DNA of 64,000 nt from Agitococcus lubricus. GTDB taxonomy: Bacteria > Pseudomonadota > Gammaproteobacteria > Pseudomonadales > Moraxellaceae. Within the stretch, counting starts at the first letter, position 1. Each line of letters starts with the position of its first letter. The DNA lies in NCBI RefSeq assembly GCF_003051055.1, contig NZ_QAON01000003.1:186001-250000 (forward strand). The letters run 5' to 3'. Of the stretch, positions 55,214 to 63,888 are shown in pieces. The position numbers and the translations under genes are program-made. A model generated the notes under the pieces. The model was not told where the DNA came from. It made no database searches and saw only the letters and a program-made list of their open reading frames with translations.

Positions 55214-55245
55214 GCTAATTATGCAACAGCTGTTGCACAATTAGC
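55214..55245. terminator. 32-bp palindrome after hsdR
   Basis: GCTAATTATGCAACAG and CTGTTGCACAATTAGC form a near-perfect dyad with one mismatched pair and no loop bases. It lies 24 bp after hsdR. No T-run follows, so it may be a factor-binding site, an element end, or a weak terminator. Confidence 0.6.
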
Positions 55246-55469
55246 AGAACCTCCAAAATGATAAATTGGGTCATCTTTTGATTAGTTATTTTTATGTTGA
55301 TTGAGCTTGTAAATGCTCACCGAGTTTTTGCTTTAAAACTCCATTAGCTGTTTTTACGTTAATATTATTTGGGTTAATTTCCGTTTGCGGTTAGATTATG
55401 CCAACATGATTTGAAGCTATAACTGCTTTGGCTCAGGGATATGCTTGTTTTATGATATTCAACTCATCT
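55246..55469. other. Gene-free stretch between the hsd operon and the pseudopilin genes
   Basis: I see no gene or clear repeat in this AT-rich gap of about 220 bp. I looked for a copy of the tRNA-Pro 3' end, which would mark the far border of an integrated island, and did not find one. Confidence 0.4.
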
Positions 55470-55925
55470 TCAAGGCATCACCCTAAACCCCCAGTCTTTA
55501 TAGTGCTGAGCCTGATTAAAATGACTTTCATCAGGCATAAAACCGCGTTGTTTTAACGGTGTACGTGTAGACGGACTATATACCCCCATAATCCCCCCTT
55601 GAGGCGCATAAATTGGCATGAAGGCTTGTTGGGTGATCGGGTCAAGATATAGTTTTCTTAAATAACGACGCGTGGTTAAATAACGTGGGTCTTTCAGTAA
55701 ATCACTTAACTGGGTAGGAAATTTCTTTTCATAGCCCGGTGAGCTAAGGTAGTAATTATAAATCGCTTGTTTGTATAAACGACCTACGTCTAATAGCTCT
55801 TGTTCTTTGTCTCGTTGCAGGGTAGTGGAGTACACCTCTAAGCTTTTGCCTAAACCCAAGCCTAATAAAAACACTAAAAATAACGCCCACAAATAGACCA
55901 TGCCTTGTTGTTTACCACGAGCCAT
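55470..55925 (-). CDS. Pseudopilin-like protein lacking the prepilin motif
   Basis: About 151 residues from ATG 55925 (MARGKQQGMVYLW); the frame is open to 55937. A hydrophobic helix (VYLWALFLVFLLGLGLGKSL) is followed by a pilin-like body (LLKDPRYLTTRRYLRKLYLDPITQQ), much like the two upstream genes, but the GFTLIE prepilin cleavage motif is absent. It may be a non-processed minor pseudopilin. It overlaps the upstream gene by 14 bp. Confidence 0.78.
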   Translation of the reverse strand: MARGKQQGMVYLWALFLVFLLGLGLGKSLEVYSTTLQRDKEQELLDVGRLYKQAIYNYYLSSPGYEKKFPTQLSDLLKDPRYLTTRRYLRKLYLDPITQQAFMPIYAPQGGIMGVYSPSTRTPLKQRGFMPDESHFNQAQHYKDWGFRVMP

Positions 55926-56289
55926 AATCACTACCATCTAGGCTTTGGCCTGTTGCGCCACTGTGTATATCGTAAATGACTTTTTTACCTTCTTCATCAA
56001 GCGTCTCGACTTGCCATGAGTCAGGACGGTTGGTTATCGGGTCTACAGGAATTTTGCGTAAATAGCGTTTGCTCACCAGTAACGATAATTGTTCAGGATA
56101 CTGCCCTTGGTCGGCATAATAACGGTCAATGGCTATGCGTAAACTATTTAAATTTTCTTTGAGGGCGGCTTCTTTGGCTTTATCGGTTTGATCTAAAAAA
56201 CGCGGGGTAATAATGCTGAGCAGGGTAGCGACAATGGTTAATACCACCAGTAACTCAATCAAGGTAAAGCCTAAACGATGACGACGCAT
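55912..56289 (-). CDS. Type II secretion/type IV pilin-like pseudopilin (GspG-like)
   Basis: The 125-residue protein has the class III prepilin signal MRRHRLGFTLIELLVVLTIVATLL with the conserved Glu at position +5 after Gly, then a GspG-like body (YYADQGQYPEQLSLLVSKRYLRKIPVDPIT). It starts immediately after the stop of the upstream pseudopilin gene and overlaps the next gene by 14 bp, forming a three-gene operon. A prepilin peptidase elsewhere would process it. Confidence 0.9.
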   Translation of the reverse strand: MRRHRLGFTLIELLVVLTIVATLLSIITPRFLDQTDKAKEAALKENLNSLRIAIDRYYADQGQYPEQLSLLVSKRYLRKIPVDPITNRPDSWQVETLDEEGKKVIYDIHSGATGQSLDGSDYGSW

Positions 56290-56760
56290 TTACCACTCCT
56301 TGTAAGCAAGACCATTCAGCCCTGTTTTGGGACTGAGTGAATAAACATCATAGACATCATCGCCCTCAGCAGGGGCATTGGCTTCACTGCGATAAGTGCG
56401 TTTACCCCATGTTGACTCGGCAGCGAGATGGGTGTCTTTATTCAAGGGGTCACGCGGAATACGCCGTAAAAAAAATAACTTACGACCACGCGGATCTTTT
56501 AAATCAGCGACACCATCAACCAATACCGCTAAATTGGGAGGATAACCTGTGGTATCGGCACTGCGATAAACACGCCCTTGATCCGCTGCTTGTTTATAAG
56601 CATCTATCGCACTGCGAATCTCTCGTAAGGCGAGTTTTAACTCTTGTTCTTGTTGGCGTTGGTTATTTAATTGGGCAATCGGTAATACCACTGAGGCTAA
56701 AATAGCAATCAGGCTTAAGGTGACTAGCATTTCAATGAGGGTAAAACCGCGTAAATACAT
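56290..56760 (-). CDS. Type II secretion/type IV pilin-like pseudopilin
   Basis: The 156-residue protein begins MYLRGFTLIEMLVTLSLIAIL, a prepilin signal, and has a GspG-type body with LRRIPRDPLNKDT. It is the first gene of a three-gene pseudopilin operon. No gsp or pil assembly genes lie near, so the machinery it serves is outside the window. Confidence 0.9.
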   Translation of the reverse strand: MYLRGFTLIEMLVTLSLIAILASVVLPIAQLNNQRQQEQELKLALREIRSAIDAYKQAADQGRVYRSADTTGYPPNLAVLVDGVADLKDPRGRKLFFLRRIPRDPLNKDTHLAAESTWGKRTYRSEANAPAEGDDVYDVYSLSPKTGLNGLAYKEW

Positions 56761-57028
56761 AGTAAAAATCTAGTAAGTAACAGCTAAGGATAAATTTATC
56801 TAACATAAACTTATTATAAATCAGTGGTTTATGTTTTTTAAAATGAAACAAGGCTATGTATCTATGTATATAGTATAGCTAAAATGAAATTAACAAATGT
56901 TTTTTGGAAAAAAATTGTATCTGTAAAGTTTTATTTGCCATTGTATTTTTTTGTTAGACTTTTATAAAATTTTGTGTAAAATCTGATCGCTTTGTGCTGT
57001 CCCTCATAGAAAGTGTTAAGGAAAAAAG
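56761..57028. promoter_or_regulatory. AT-rich divergent promoter region before spvB-like gene
   Basis: The 268-bp gap between the pseudopilin operon (minus) and the SpvB-like gene (plus) is very AT-rich, with several poly-A/T stretches. It should hold promoters in both directions. AAGGAAAAAAG precedes the SpvB-like ATG. I cannot pick a single -35/-10 pair with confidence. Confidence 0.4.
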
Positions 57029-59260
57029 ATGTCTTCAAGAATGACAATTCTGATTGGTTTAAGTGCTTGGTCGATTATAGCAAGCACAGCAGAAATTCCT
57101 GCTAGCAAATTACAGGGTAATTTTTCTGTATCACCTATGGGGGCAGCAACCTATAGCATTCCTTTATCATTACCAGCAGGGGTTAATGGGGCTACACCCA
57201 AACTTAGCTTAGAGTATAACAGTCAAGCGGGTATGGGGATTGCAGGTATGGGCTGGAATATTGGTGGTTTATCAGCAATTACCCGTTGTCCACAAAGTAA
57301 AGCCGTAGATGGTGTACAAAAAGCTTTAACCTTCAGTCCCGATGACCGCTTTTGTATGGATGGTCAACGTCTAATTTTAACGTCAGGAACTTATGGCGCA
57401 GCAGGGTCAACCTATCAAACACAAATCAATAATTTTGCTCGTGTTACCGCATTAGCTCATCCTAATAATACCAGTCTTATTTATTTTAAAGTTGACACTA
57501 AAGATGGCAAGGTATTGGAATATGGCAGCCGTTTAGATGCGGTTTTACAACCTAATGCCAGTGGCAAAGCCAATTTTCCTTTGGTATGGATGATTAGTCG
57601 TAGTGAGGATAGAGACCAAAAAGGGCAGTTAGTTGAATATGATTACACCAATGATAATGTCAATGGTCAACAAACGTTGTCGCGTGTGCGTTATGCTTTT
57701 GATGAGAGTGATATCAATAATTTAGTTGAGGTTGTTTTTAGTTATCATACAATTCCAGAAATACCCACAACCGAGTATCCATTACCTGCAATAAAAAGAT
57801 ACATCGCAGGTGGTGCAACCACTAAACTAAATAGCCAGCTTGCAAAAATTACTATACGTAGTGCATCTTCATCTGGTCAGTCTTTAAATGAAGTCATTAA
57901 TTACCAACTTAGATACGAAGTAGCCTCTTATACACGACGTCAGCGTTTGAAGGAGATAGAGCTTTGTACATCTTTAGCAAATTGTATGCCTCCCTTAAAA
58001 TTTCAGTCATCTAATCCACTCAACTCGATAGAGTTAGCGTTTAGTCTACCTGCAAATAAATTAAATTATTTTGGGCAAGTGGCAGGGGGATGGACAGACA
58101 ATAGTAGCTATCCACGCCAGCTAGTTGATGTCAATGGTGATGGTTTGCCAGATATCGTCGGTTTTGCGAGTAGTGGTGTGATGGTTGCGCTAAATAATGG
58201 CCAAGGCGGTTTTAATAATGCAGAAAATAAACTCGCATACTTCGGTATTACTTCAGGGGGATGGACAGACAATAATAGCTATCCACGCCAGCTAGTTGAT
58301 GTCAATGGTGATGGTTTGCCAGATATCGTCGGTTTTGCGAGTAGTGGTGTGATGGTTGCGCTAAATAATGGCCAAGGCGGTTTTAATAATGCAGAAAATA
58401 AACTCGCATACTTCGGTATCAATGCAGGGGGATGGACAGATAATAGTAGCTATCCACGCCAGCTAGTTGATGTCAATGGTGATGGTTTGCCAGATATCGT
58501 CGGTTTTGCGAGTAGTGGTGTGATGGTTGCGCTAAATAAAGCAACTGGATTCGAAAGTTCTATTCTCGTGCTATCAGAGTTTGGGATTAATCAAGGTTGG
58601 ACTAGTGATTATAGTCGTTCATTAATCGATTTAAATGGTGATGGAAAGATTGATATTTTAGGCTTTTCAGCACAAGGAGTCATTATTTCAAATTATAAAG
58701 ATGGTTTTCAATTTGATTTAATAACACAGTTTGATAAAACAGCATTATTGGGTACTCCATATAATATTACCTATCTACCAATTACAAATAATCAAATTTA
58801 TGTTGGTGGAGGTCAATCAGCATATCCCAATTATAACCTCAGATTTCCTATGTATGTTGTAAGTAGTGTGAGTACATCAAATGGTGTCAACGGTGATAAT
58901 CATAATGATTATTTTTATAGGGGTTTAACGGCTAATCAAACGCGAGGCTGGCAAGGTTTTTTAGGTACCGCAGTGGTAAATAGAGAACAAAAGACGCGTA
59001 GAGAGACTATTTACAATCAGAGCTTTCCTTATACAGGGATGGTTAAAGAGCAACGAACTGTTTACTGTACTGCTAATTGCTTAACCAGTCATACAACTTA
59101 TCCTTTTGTTAATCAAACGGGTTTTGACGTGCTTTCTACTTTAATCAATACCTTTGAATATACGACCATCAATGGTATTAGTTCGAGCCAAAAAATATAC
59201 TTTCCTTATGTTAAGTCTTCAACGGTGAAGACTTACGAAGCCCCTATTGTTAGCCAATAA
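57029..59260 (+). CDS. SpvB/TcdB-type exported protein with FG-GAP repeats
   Basis: The 743-residue protein has a signal peptide (ILIGLSAWSIIASTA) and an SpvB N-terminal domain (GNFSVSPMGAATYSIPLSLPAGVNG...LSLEYNSQAGMGIAGMGWNIGGLSAI). Near residues 350-510 are FG-GAP/VCBS repeats with the Ca2+ loop DVNGDGLPD, three of them almost identical in DNA. In other species this module is fused to RHS repeats in one long toxin-complex-like protein. Here it ends at TAA 59258, and the RHS part follows in the same frame as a separate gene. It probably helps export or encapsulate the RHS protein. Confidence 0.9.
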   Translation: MSSRMTILIGLSAWSIIASTAEIPASKLQGNFSVSPMGAATYSIPLSLPAGVNGATPKLSLEYNSQAGMGIAGMGWNIGGLSAITRCPQSKAVDGVQKALTFSPDDRFCMDGQRLILTSGTYGAAGSTYQTQINNFARVTALAHPNNTSLIYFKVDTKDGKVLEYGSRLDAVLQPNASGKANFPLVWMISRSEDRDQKGQLVEYDYTNDNVNGQQTLSRVRYAFDESDINNLVEVVFSYHTIPEIPTTEYPLPAIKRYIAGGATTKLNSQLAKITIRSASSSGQSLNEVINYQLRYEVASYTRRQRLKEIELCTSLANCMPPLKFQSSNPLNSIELAFSLPANKLNYFGQVAGGWTDNSSYPRQLVDVNGDGLPDIVGFASSGVMVALNNGQGGFNNAENKLAYFGITSGGWTDNNSYPRQLVDVNGDGLPDIVGFASSGVMVALNNGQGGFNNAENKLAYFGINAGGWTDNSSYPRQLVDVNGDGLPDIVGFASSGVMVALNKATGFESSILVLSEFGINQGWTSDYSRSLIDLNGDGKIDILGFSAQGVIISNYKDGFQFDLITQFDKTALLGTPYNITYLPITNNQIYVGGGQSAYPNYNLRFPMYVVSSVSTSNGVNGDNHNDYFYRGLTANQTRGWQGFLGTAVVNREQKTRRETIYNQSFPYTGMVKEQRTVYCTANCLTSHTTYPFVNQTGFDVLSTLINTFEYTTINGISSSQKIYFPYVKSSTVKTYEAPIVSQ
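58083..58540 (+). repeat. 171-bp tandem repeats encoding FG-GAP units
   Basis: A unit of 171 bp (57 residues) starts at 58083, 58254 and 58425 (the last one partial to about 58540). The copies are nearly identical in nucleotides, so the duplication or gene conversion is recent. The unit encodes GGWTDN...DVNGDGLPDIVGFASSGVMVALNN. Confidence 0.9.
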
Positions 59261-59272
59261 TCAAGGAAGAGT

Positions 59273-62200
59273 ATGATGAGCAGTACAAATACTTCATTCA
59301 GAATAGCTGGTAAGCGCAAAAGTCTTAACGTATTGAGTTTGTTGACTATCATATTGTTCTTAGTAAACATTAGTGTTGTCCACGCCGCGGCAGGTGATGT
59401 GGTGCAAACTACGGTGATTAGTAATACTTACGATAGTTACGGTAATTTAACCCTTAGCGAGAGTACAATCACAGTCACCGAACCATCGGGTAGCAAAGTA
59501 TATAATCAAAAAAATATTAATACCTATAATAATATTGATGTCACTAACTGGCGTTTAGGCTTATTAAGTTGTCAGTTAATATGGTCAGATATGCCAAGTG
59601 ATACCCAGTTAGGGGCTGGTGATCTAGTAGCAGCAACCGCAATAAGTTATAGTTATTTTACCGATAGTATTAAATACGGGCTATTACAAGCACAAAATAG
59701 TGGCATTATTTCTGCGAGTAGTACAGCACCAACAACGTGTACAGCACCAACAACATTTGTAACAAATACTTATAGTTATGATAATTTTGGGAATTTACTA
59801 AGTACTTCCGTTTCTGGAAGTGATTTTACCTCGCGTAGCACGAGTCAAACTTACGATGCTAGCAACCGTTTTGTTAAAACTAAAACTAATGAGCTAGGTC
59901 AGACTGAAACCATTACCTATGACTTTGAAGAAGGTAATTTACCAGCACGTGGTTTGGTTACCCGTCAGAAAGGTCCTAATTTATTAGAGACCAAATGGGA
60001 ATATGATGAAATAGGTCGTCGTACGAAAGAAACTCGTCCTGATGGTACTTACACCATATTGACTTATGCTAATTGTAGTACCGACTGTGAAGCGAGTGAA
60101 ATATATAAAATCACTAGCACTAATTATCGCGCCAATGGTTCGCTAATTGATGCCGCTGATATCACCTATTATGACCGTTTTGATAGAGCAGTCCGTAGCA
60201 AAACCACCAGTTTTGATAATAAAACACTGATTACAGGCAAAAAAGTTTATAATAATTTAGGCCAAGTGGTTGAAACTTATAGTTCTCACATTTTGCCATT
60301 GGCTGCTAACGACAGTTTAAATAACTACAAAACGACGATTAGCTATGATGCTTTAGGTCGTCCCTTACAAACTACCGAGCCAAGTGGCCTTACCTCTAAA
60401 GTGAGTTATACCAACAGTTTTGAAACCACTACTACGATTTATCCAACCACAAATACCAATGGGATAGGGCAAAAGAAAACAGAGCGTAAAAATGGTTTAG
60501 GCCGTTTGGTTGAAGTGATTGATAATGCCAATAATAGTCTAAAGTATGTGTATGATCTGAAGGGGAATTTGCGTAAAACGATTGATGCAGTGGGTAATGT
60601 CACCGAAATACAGTATAACGGATTAGGCCAAAAAACCAAGATGATTGACCCTAATTTAGGGGAAGTGGCATATAGTTATAATTTATTGGGTGAATTACTG
60701 ACAGTAACGGATGCTATTGCAAAAGATAAAGGGGGAGCTACGCCTACGCCCACCATGACGATGACCTACGACAAATTAGGCCGTATGCTCACCCGTACCG
60801 AAGCGGATTTAAGCAGCACATGGACTTATGATACAGCCAGTAAAGGTATTGGTAAAATTGCATCCGAATCCTCCACTAATGGTTATAGTCGTACCTACAG
60901 TTATGACAGTTTAGGTCGTAATCATACTGTTACCACTACTTTAGATAATACTAGCTATACTACGACTAACACCTATGACGATGCAGGTCGTGCCAATAGT
61001 TTTATTTACCCCACTAATGTTAGCTATAAAAACATCTATGATGCGAATGGTTATTTAAGTGAAGTGCGTGATGCCAATAGCCAAGCTTTATACTGGAGAG
61101 CCATTAAACGTGATGCCGATGGCCATGTGCTTGAGGAGCAATTAGGCAACGGGTTAACGACTAAACGCAGCTATAAAGCAACGACTGGTTATGTTGACAC
61201 TATTCAAACAGGTGCAACAGCAAGTTTTACAGCCAGTGTGCAAAATGACACCTATACCTTTGATAATTATGGCAACTTAACTTTCCGTAATGAGGCATTA
61301 AATAATGTCGCAGAGGCTTATGGCTATGATGGACTAAATCGACTAACCAGTGCGACCCGTGGTGGAGATATTCGAACGGTTAGTTATGATGCGTTAGGTC
61401 GTATTTATTATAAATCAGACGTTGGCGTTTATGCTTATGGACAAGCGATTACAGAGCCTAACATTTATTACAATCCAAATTGGATTTCTTATGGCACATG
61501 GGTACCCATCGGTTCAGTTAATGGTGTGCTGACTTTAAAAAAATTACCGAATAAGCCACCTATTGGTAATCCCTTATCACCAACAACTACTCTAGTTACA
61601 AATCTAAATTGTGGCGGTATTCATCGTGTTTGTGGTATTGGAGGCACTTTAAATACGACATTTACCTACGATGCCAATGGCAATATGATGACAGGCAATG
61701 GTCGTACCTACACATGGACGAGCTTTAATATGCCTGCCAGTATTACGCAAGGCAGCAATAGTGAAACCTTTATTTATAATGCAAACTACGAGCGTGTTAA
61801 ACGTACCAGTGTGGATAATGGCCAAACTACAACAACTTATTATTTAAACCCACGTTTGGATTTAGGTGGTACGTTTGAAAAGAATATGAAGCCTGATAAC
61901 AGTATTGAATATGTGCATCATATTTATGCAGGGGGGCAAGCGATAGGTTCGGTGGTGACAACAGATGTTTATACTGCACCTGTGACACAGTGGGCAACAG
62001 ATTTAAGTGTATCGCCTAGTACAGCGAATCCGAACAGTGTCGGTATTAGTTTAGCCACAGATCCGAATGGGCTAATAACTTGGGATAATAGTACAGGTAA
62101 TGGGCGCTTAGCGATTACGACTAAACCAACGACAAGCAGTGTGACGGTAACAGCAACAGCACAACGTAGTTATTTATCAGATAATGTGATTTTCAAGGCA

Positions 62201-63877
62201 GAGATAACGACATCGACCAATACAGGCAATGGTCGTTATTTGATTATGGATGTATTTAATAATGGAACGAATGCGGCAGCCAGTAAAACCTTACGTCGTC
62301 ACGCGCTGTATTTAAGAAGTGGGACGGTATATGCGTCTGTGGTTGACGGCAGTGCAACGGACGTTAATGGGAACTTAATTAATATACTCAAAAATTTGGG
62401 TGCTCTCCAAGATAACACAACCTATGTGGCAGAAATAGAAACGACACCCACAACGAGCGTATTGTACTTTTATCCACAAGGTCAAACACGTGCAAATGGT
62501 TATAGTCATCGTGTTGAGTTGGATTGGCGAGGTGCAAATGGGACGGGTTCATTGGTGCGTCGTTTGCGACTGAATGTCAATACCAACGCTAATGAAAGTG
62601 TGAATCCCACCTATGTTGATAATCTGAGTGAAAGCAAGTTTATTGCCCAAGGTACACGTTATTTTCATACCGACCATTTGGGCAGTATTAGCTCTGTGAC
62701 CAATGCCACAGGCACGGTATTAGAGCGTTTTAGCTATGATGCGTGGGGTAAACGCCGTGCGATTGATGGCTTAGATGCGAGTGGTATTAAAAGTACCAGT
62801 ACTAAGCATGGGTTTACAGGCCATGAGGCTTTAGACAGCATTGGTTTGGTACACATGAATGGTCGTGTGTATGACCCTGTAGTCGGACGTTTTGTGAGTG
62901 CAGACCCATTTATTGATGGTGTAAAAAACTTACAAGGTTTTAACCGCTATAGTTATGTCAAAAATAATCCATTGAGTTTTATAGATTTAACAGGATTTAA
63001 TACTCAGATTCTTGATTTGGATGCAGGTGGTTCAACTGTTATTGTAACAACACGTCCAGACAAGACAGGACCTGCACCCGAACCACAAACAGGTGGGTTT
63101 GTTGTAGATAAAAAAGGGCAAAGTTATACCATTCCTACTGAGACAGCCAAAGCGATTAACAATTATTATCAAGCACAAGCACAGTATCGGAGTTTTGTGC
63201 AAGATTTTGTGCAGACGTATATGCCAAATTGTTCGGGGCCGCATTGTTATAGTGCGGCAGATGCTGCAATTAGATATATGACATTGGCTGATGGCAGGAC
63301 GTTGAATGATGAGAGTTTAGGGGATGTTTTTGGGTTCGGGACAATGCAGGAGGTTTTAAATAATGCTGCAAGAGATCAGTATGGTAATATTGATCTGCGT
63401 AGAGGACAAGTTGGTACTCCAGCAGATGTGATGTTTTTGTTAAATTTTGTTCAACCTGAATTAGGTATAGCAAAATTAGCAGCATCGTTAGGGATGGTTG
63501 GTAAGGTTGCAAACGGGGGACGCGGTTTGAGTAGCCATGGTGGAAGTTTTTCTTCTTCCGTCAACCAAGCAGGTGGAGAGGTTTGGACAGCTACTGGACA
63601 AATATCTCAAAATGATTTTGCCACTTATGTAAATAGTGGCCTCTATAAAGGAGATGTAAACATCATAAGCGGTGTGCATGGTACTCCAGCAGGAGTAACG
63701 ATTCCTGATCTAAGCCTCTTTAAGGCTGACGTATCGAGATTTGGCAATATTCCAGGAGTGAACGTGTACGATTTTACTAAATTATCGCCTCAACAATTGA
63801 CTGATCTACTTCGTGGTCCAGGAACGACTATTGGCGGGTTCTGTGACAGTGGTGTTTGCTTGGCCCCTTTCAAGTGA
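59273..63877 (+). CDS. RHS repeat protein with polymorphic C-terminal tip (putative toxin)
   Basis: The 1534-residue protein has its own signal peptide (LSLLTIILFLVNISVVHA) and many YD/RHS repeats (YDSYGNLT, YDALGRP, YDDAGR, YDANGN). The RHS core ends with DPVVGRFVSADPF...NRYSYVKNNPLSFIDLTGF at about residue 1240, the usual boundary before a variable toxin. The tip (about 290 residues) is unrecognised; near its end are VNIISGVHGTPAG and IGGFCDSGVC, with a His-Gly and a Cys as in clan CD peptidases, a weak hint only. A beta-rich insertion of about 225 residues interrupts the repeats. An ORF directly after it may encode immunity. Confidence 0.92.
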   Translation: MMSSTNTSFRIAGKRKSLNVLSLLTIILFLVNISVVHAAAGDVVQTTVISNTYDSYGNLTLSESTITVTEPSGSKVYNQKNINTYNNIDVTNWRLGLLSCQLIWSDMPSDTQLGAGDLVAATAISYSYFTDSIKYGLLQAQNSGIISASSTAPTTCTAPTTFVTNTYSYDNFGNLLSTSVSGSDFTSRSTSQTYDASNRFVKTKTNELGQTETITYDFEEGNLPARGLVTRQKGPNLLETKWEYDEIGRRTKETRPDGTYTILTYANCSTDCEASEIYKITSTNYRANGSLIDAADITYYDRFDRAVRSKTTSFDNKTLITGKKVYNNLGQVVETYSSHILPLAANDSLNNYKTTISYDALGRPLQTTEPSGLTSKVSYTNSFETTTTIYPTTNTNGIGQKKTERKNGLGRLVEVIDNANNSLKYVYDLKGNLRKTIDAVGNVTEIQYNGLGQKTKMIDPNLGEVAYSYNLLGELLTVTDAIAKDKGGATPTPTMTMTYDKLGRMLTRTEADLSSTWTYDTASKGIGKIASESSTNGYSRTYSYDSLGRNHTVTTTLDNTSYTTTNTYDDAGRANSFIYPTNVSYKNIYDANGYLSEVRDANSQALYWRAIKRDADGHVLEEQLGNGLTTKRSYKATTGYVDTIQTGATASFTASVQNDTYTFDNYGNLTFRNEALNNVAEAYGYDGLNRLTSATRGGDIRTVSYDALGRIYYKSDVGVYAYGQAITEPNIYYNPNWISYGTWVPIGSVNGVLTLKKLPNKPPIGNPLSPTTTLVTNLNCGGIHRVCGIGGTLNTTFTYDANGNMMTGNGRTYTWTSFNMPASITQGSNSETFIYNANYERVKRTSVDNGQTTTTYYLNPRLDLGGTFEKNMKPDNSIEYVHHIYAGGQAIGSVVTTDVYTAPVTQWATDLSVSPSTANPNSVGISLATDPNGLITWDNSTGNGRLAITTKPTTSSVTVTATAQRSYLSDNVIFKAEITTSTNTGNGRYLIMDVFNNGTNAAASKTLRRHALYLRSGTVYASVVDGSATDVNGNLINILKNLGALQDNTTYVAEIETTPTTSVLYFYPQGQTRANGYSHRVELDWRGANGTGSLVRRLRLNVNTNANESVNPTYVDNLSESKFIAQGTRYFHTDHLGSISSVTNATGTVLERFSYDAWGKRRAIDGLDASGIKSTSTKHGFTGHEALDSIGLVHMNGRVYDPVVGRFVSADPFIDGVKNLQGFNRYSYVKNNPLSFIDLTGFNTQILDLDAGGSTVIVTTRPDKTGPAPEPQTGGFVVDKKGQSYTIPTETAKAINNYYQAQAQYRSFVQDFVQTYMPNCSGPHCYSAADAAIRYMTLADGRTLNDESLGDVFGFGTMQEVLNNAARDQYGNIDLRRGQVGTPADVMFLLNFVQPELGIAKLAASLGMVGKVANGGRGLSSHGGSFSSSVNQAGGEVWTATGQISQNDFATYVNSGLYKGDVNIISGVHGTPAGVTIPDLSLFKADVSRFGNIPGVNVYDFTKLSPQQLTDLLRGPGTTIGGFCDSGVCLAPFK
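61966..62650 (+). other. Beta-rich insertion domain within the RHS protein
   Basis: Between IYAGGQAIGSVVTTD and TRYFHTDHLGS, which are usually adjacent in RHS proteins, there are about 225 extra residues (from VYTAPVTQWATDL). The stretch has alternating beta strands and a jelly-roll-like look (VFKAEITTSTNTGNGRYLIM, TTYVAEIETTPT). It resembles a carbohydrate-binding or concanavalin-like module, but I cannot assign a family. Confidence 0.6.
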
Positions 63878-63888
63878 TGGAGATAAAA

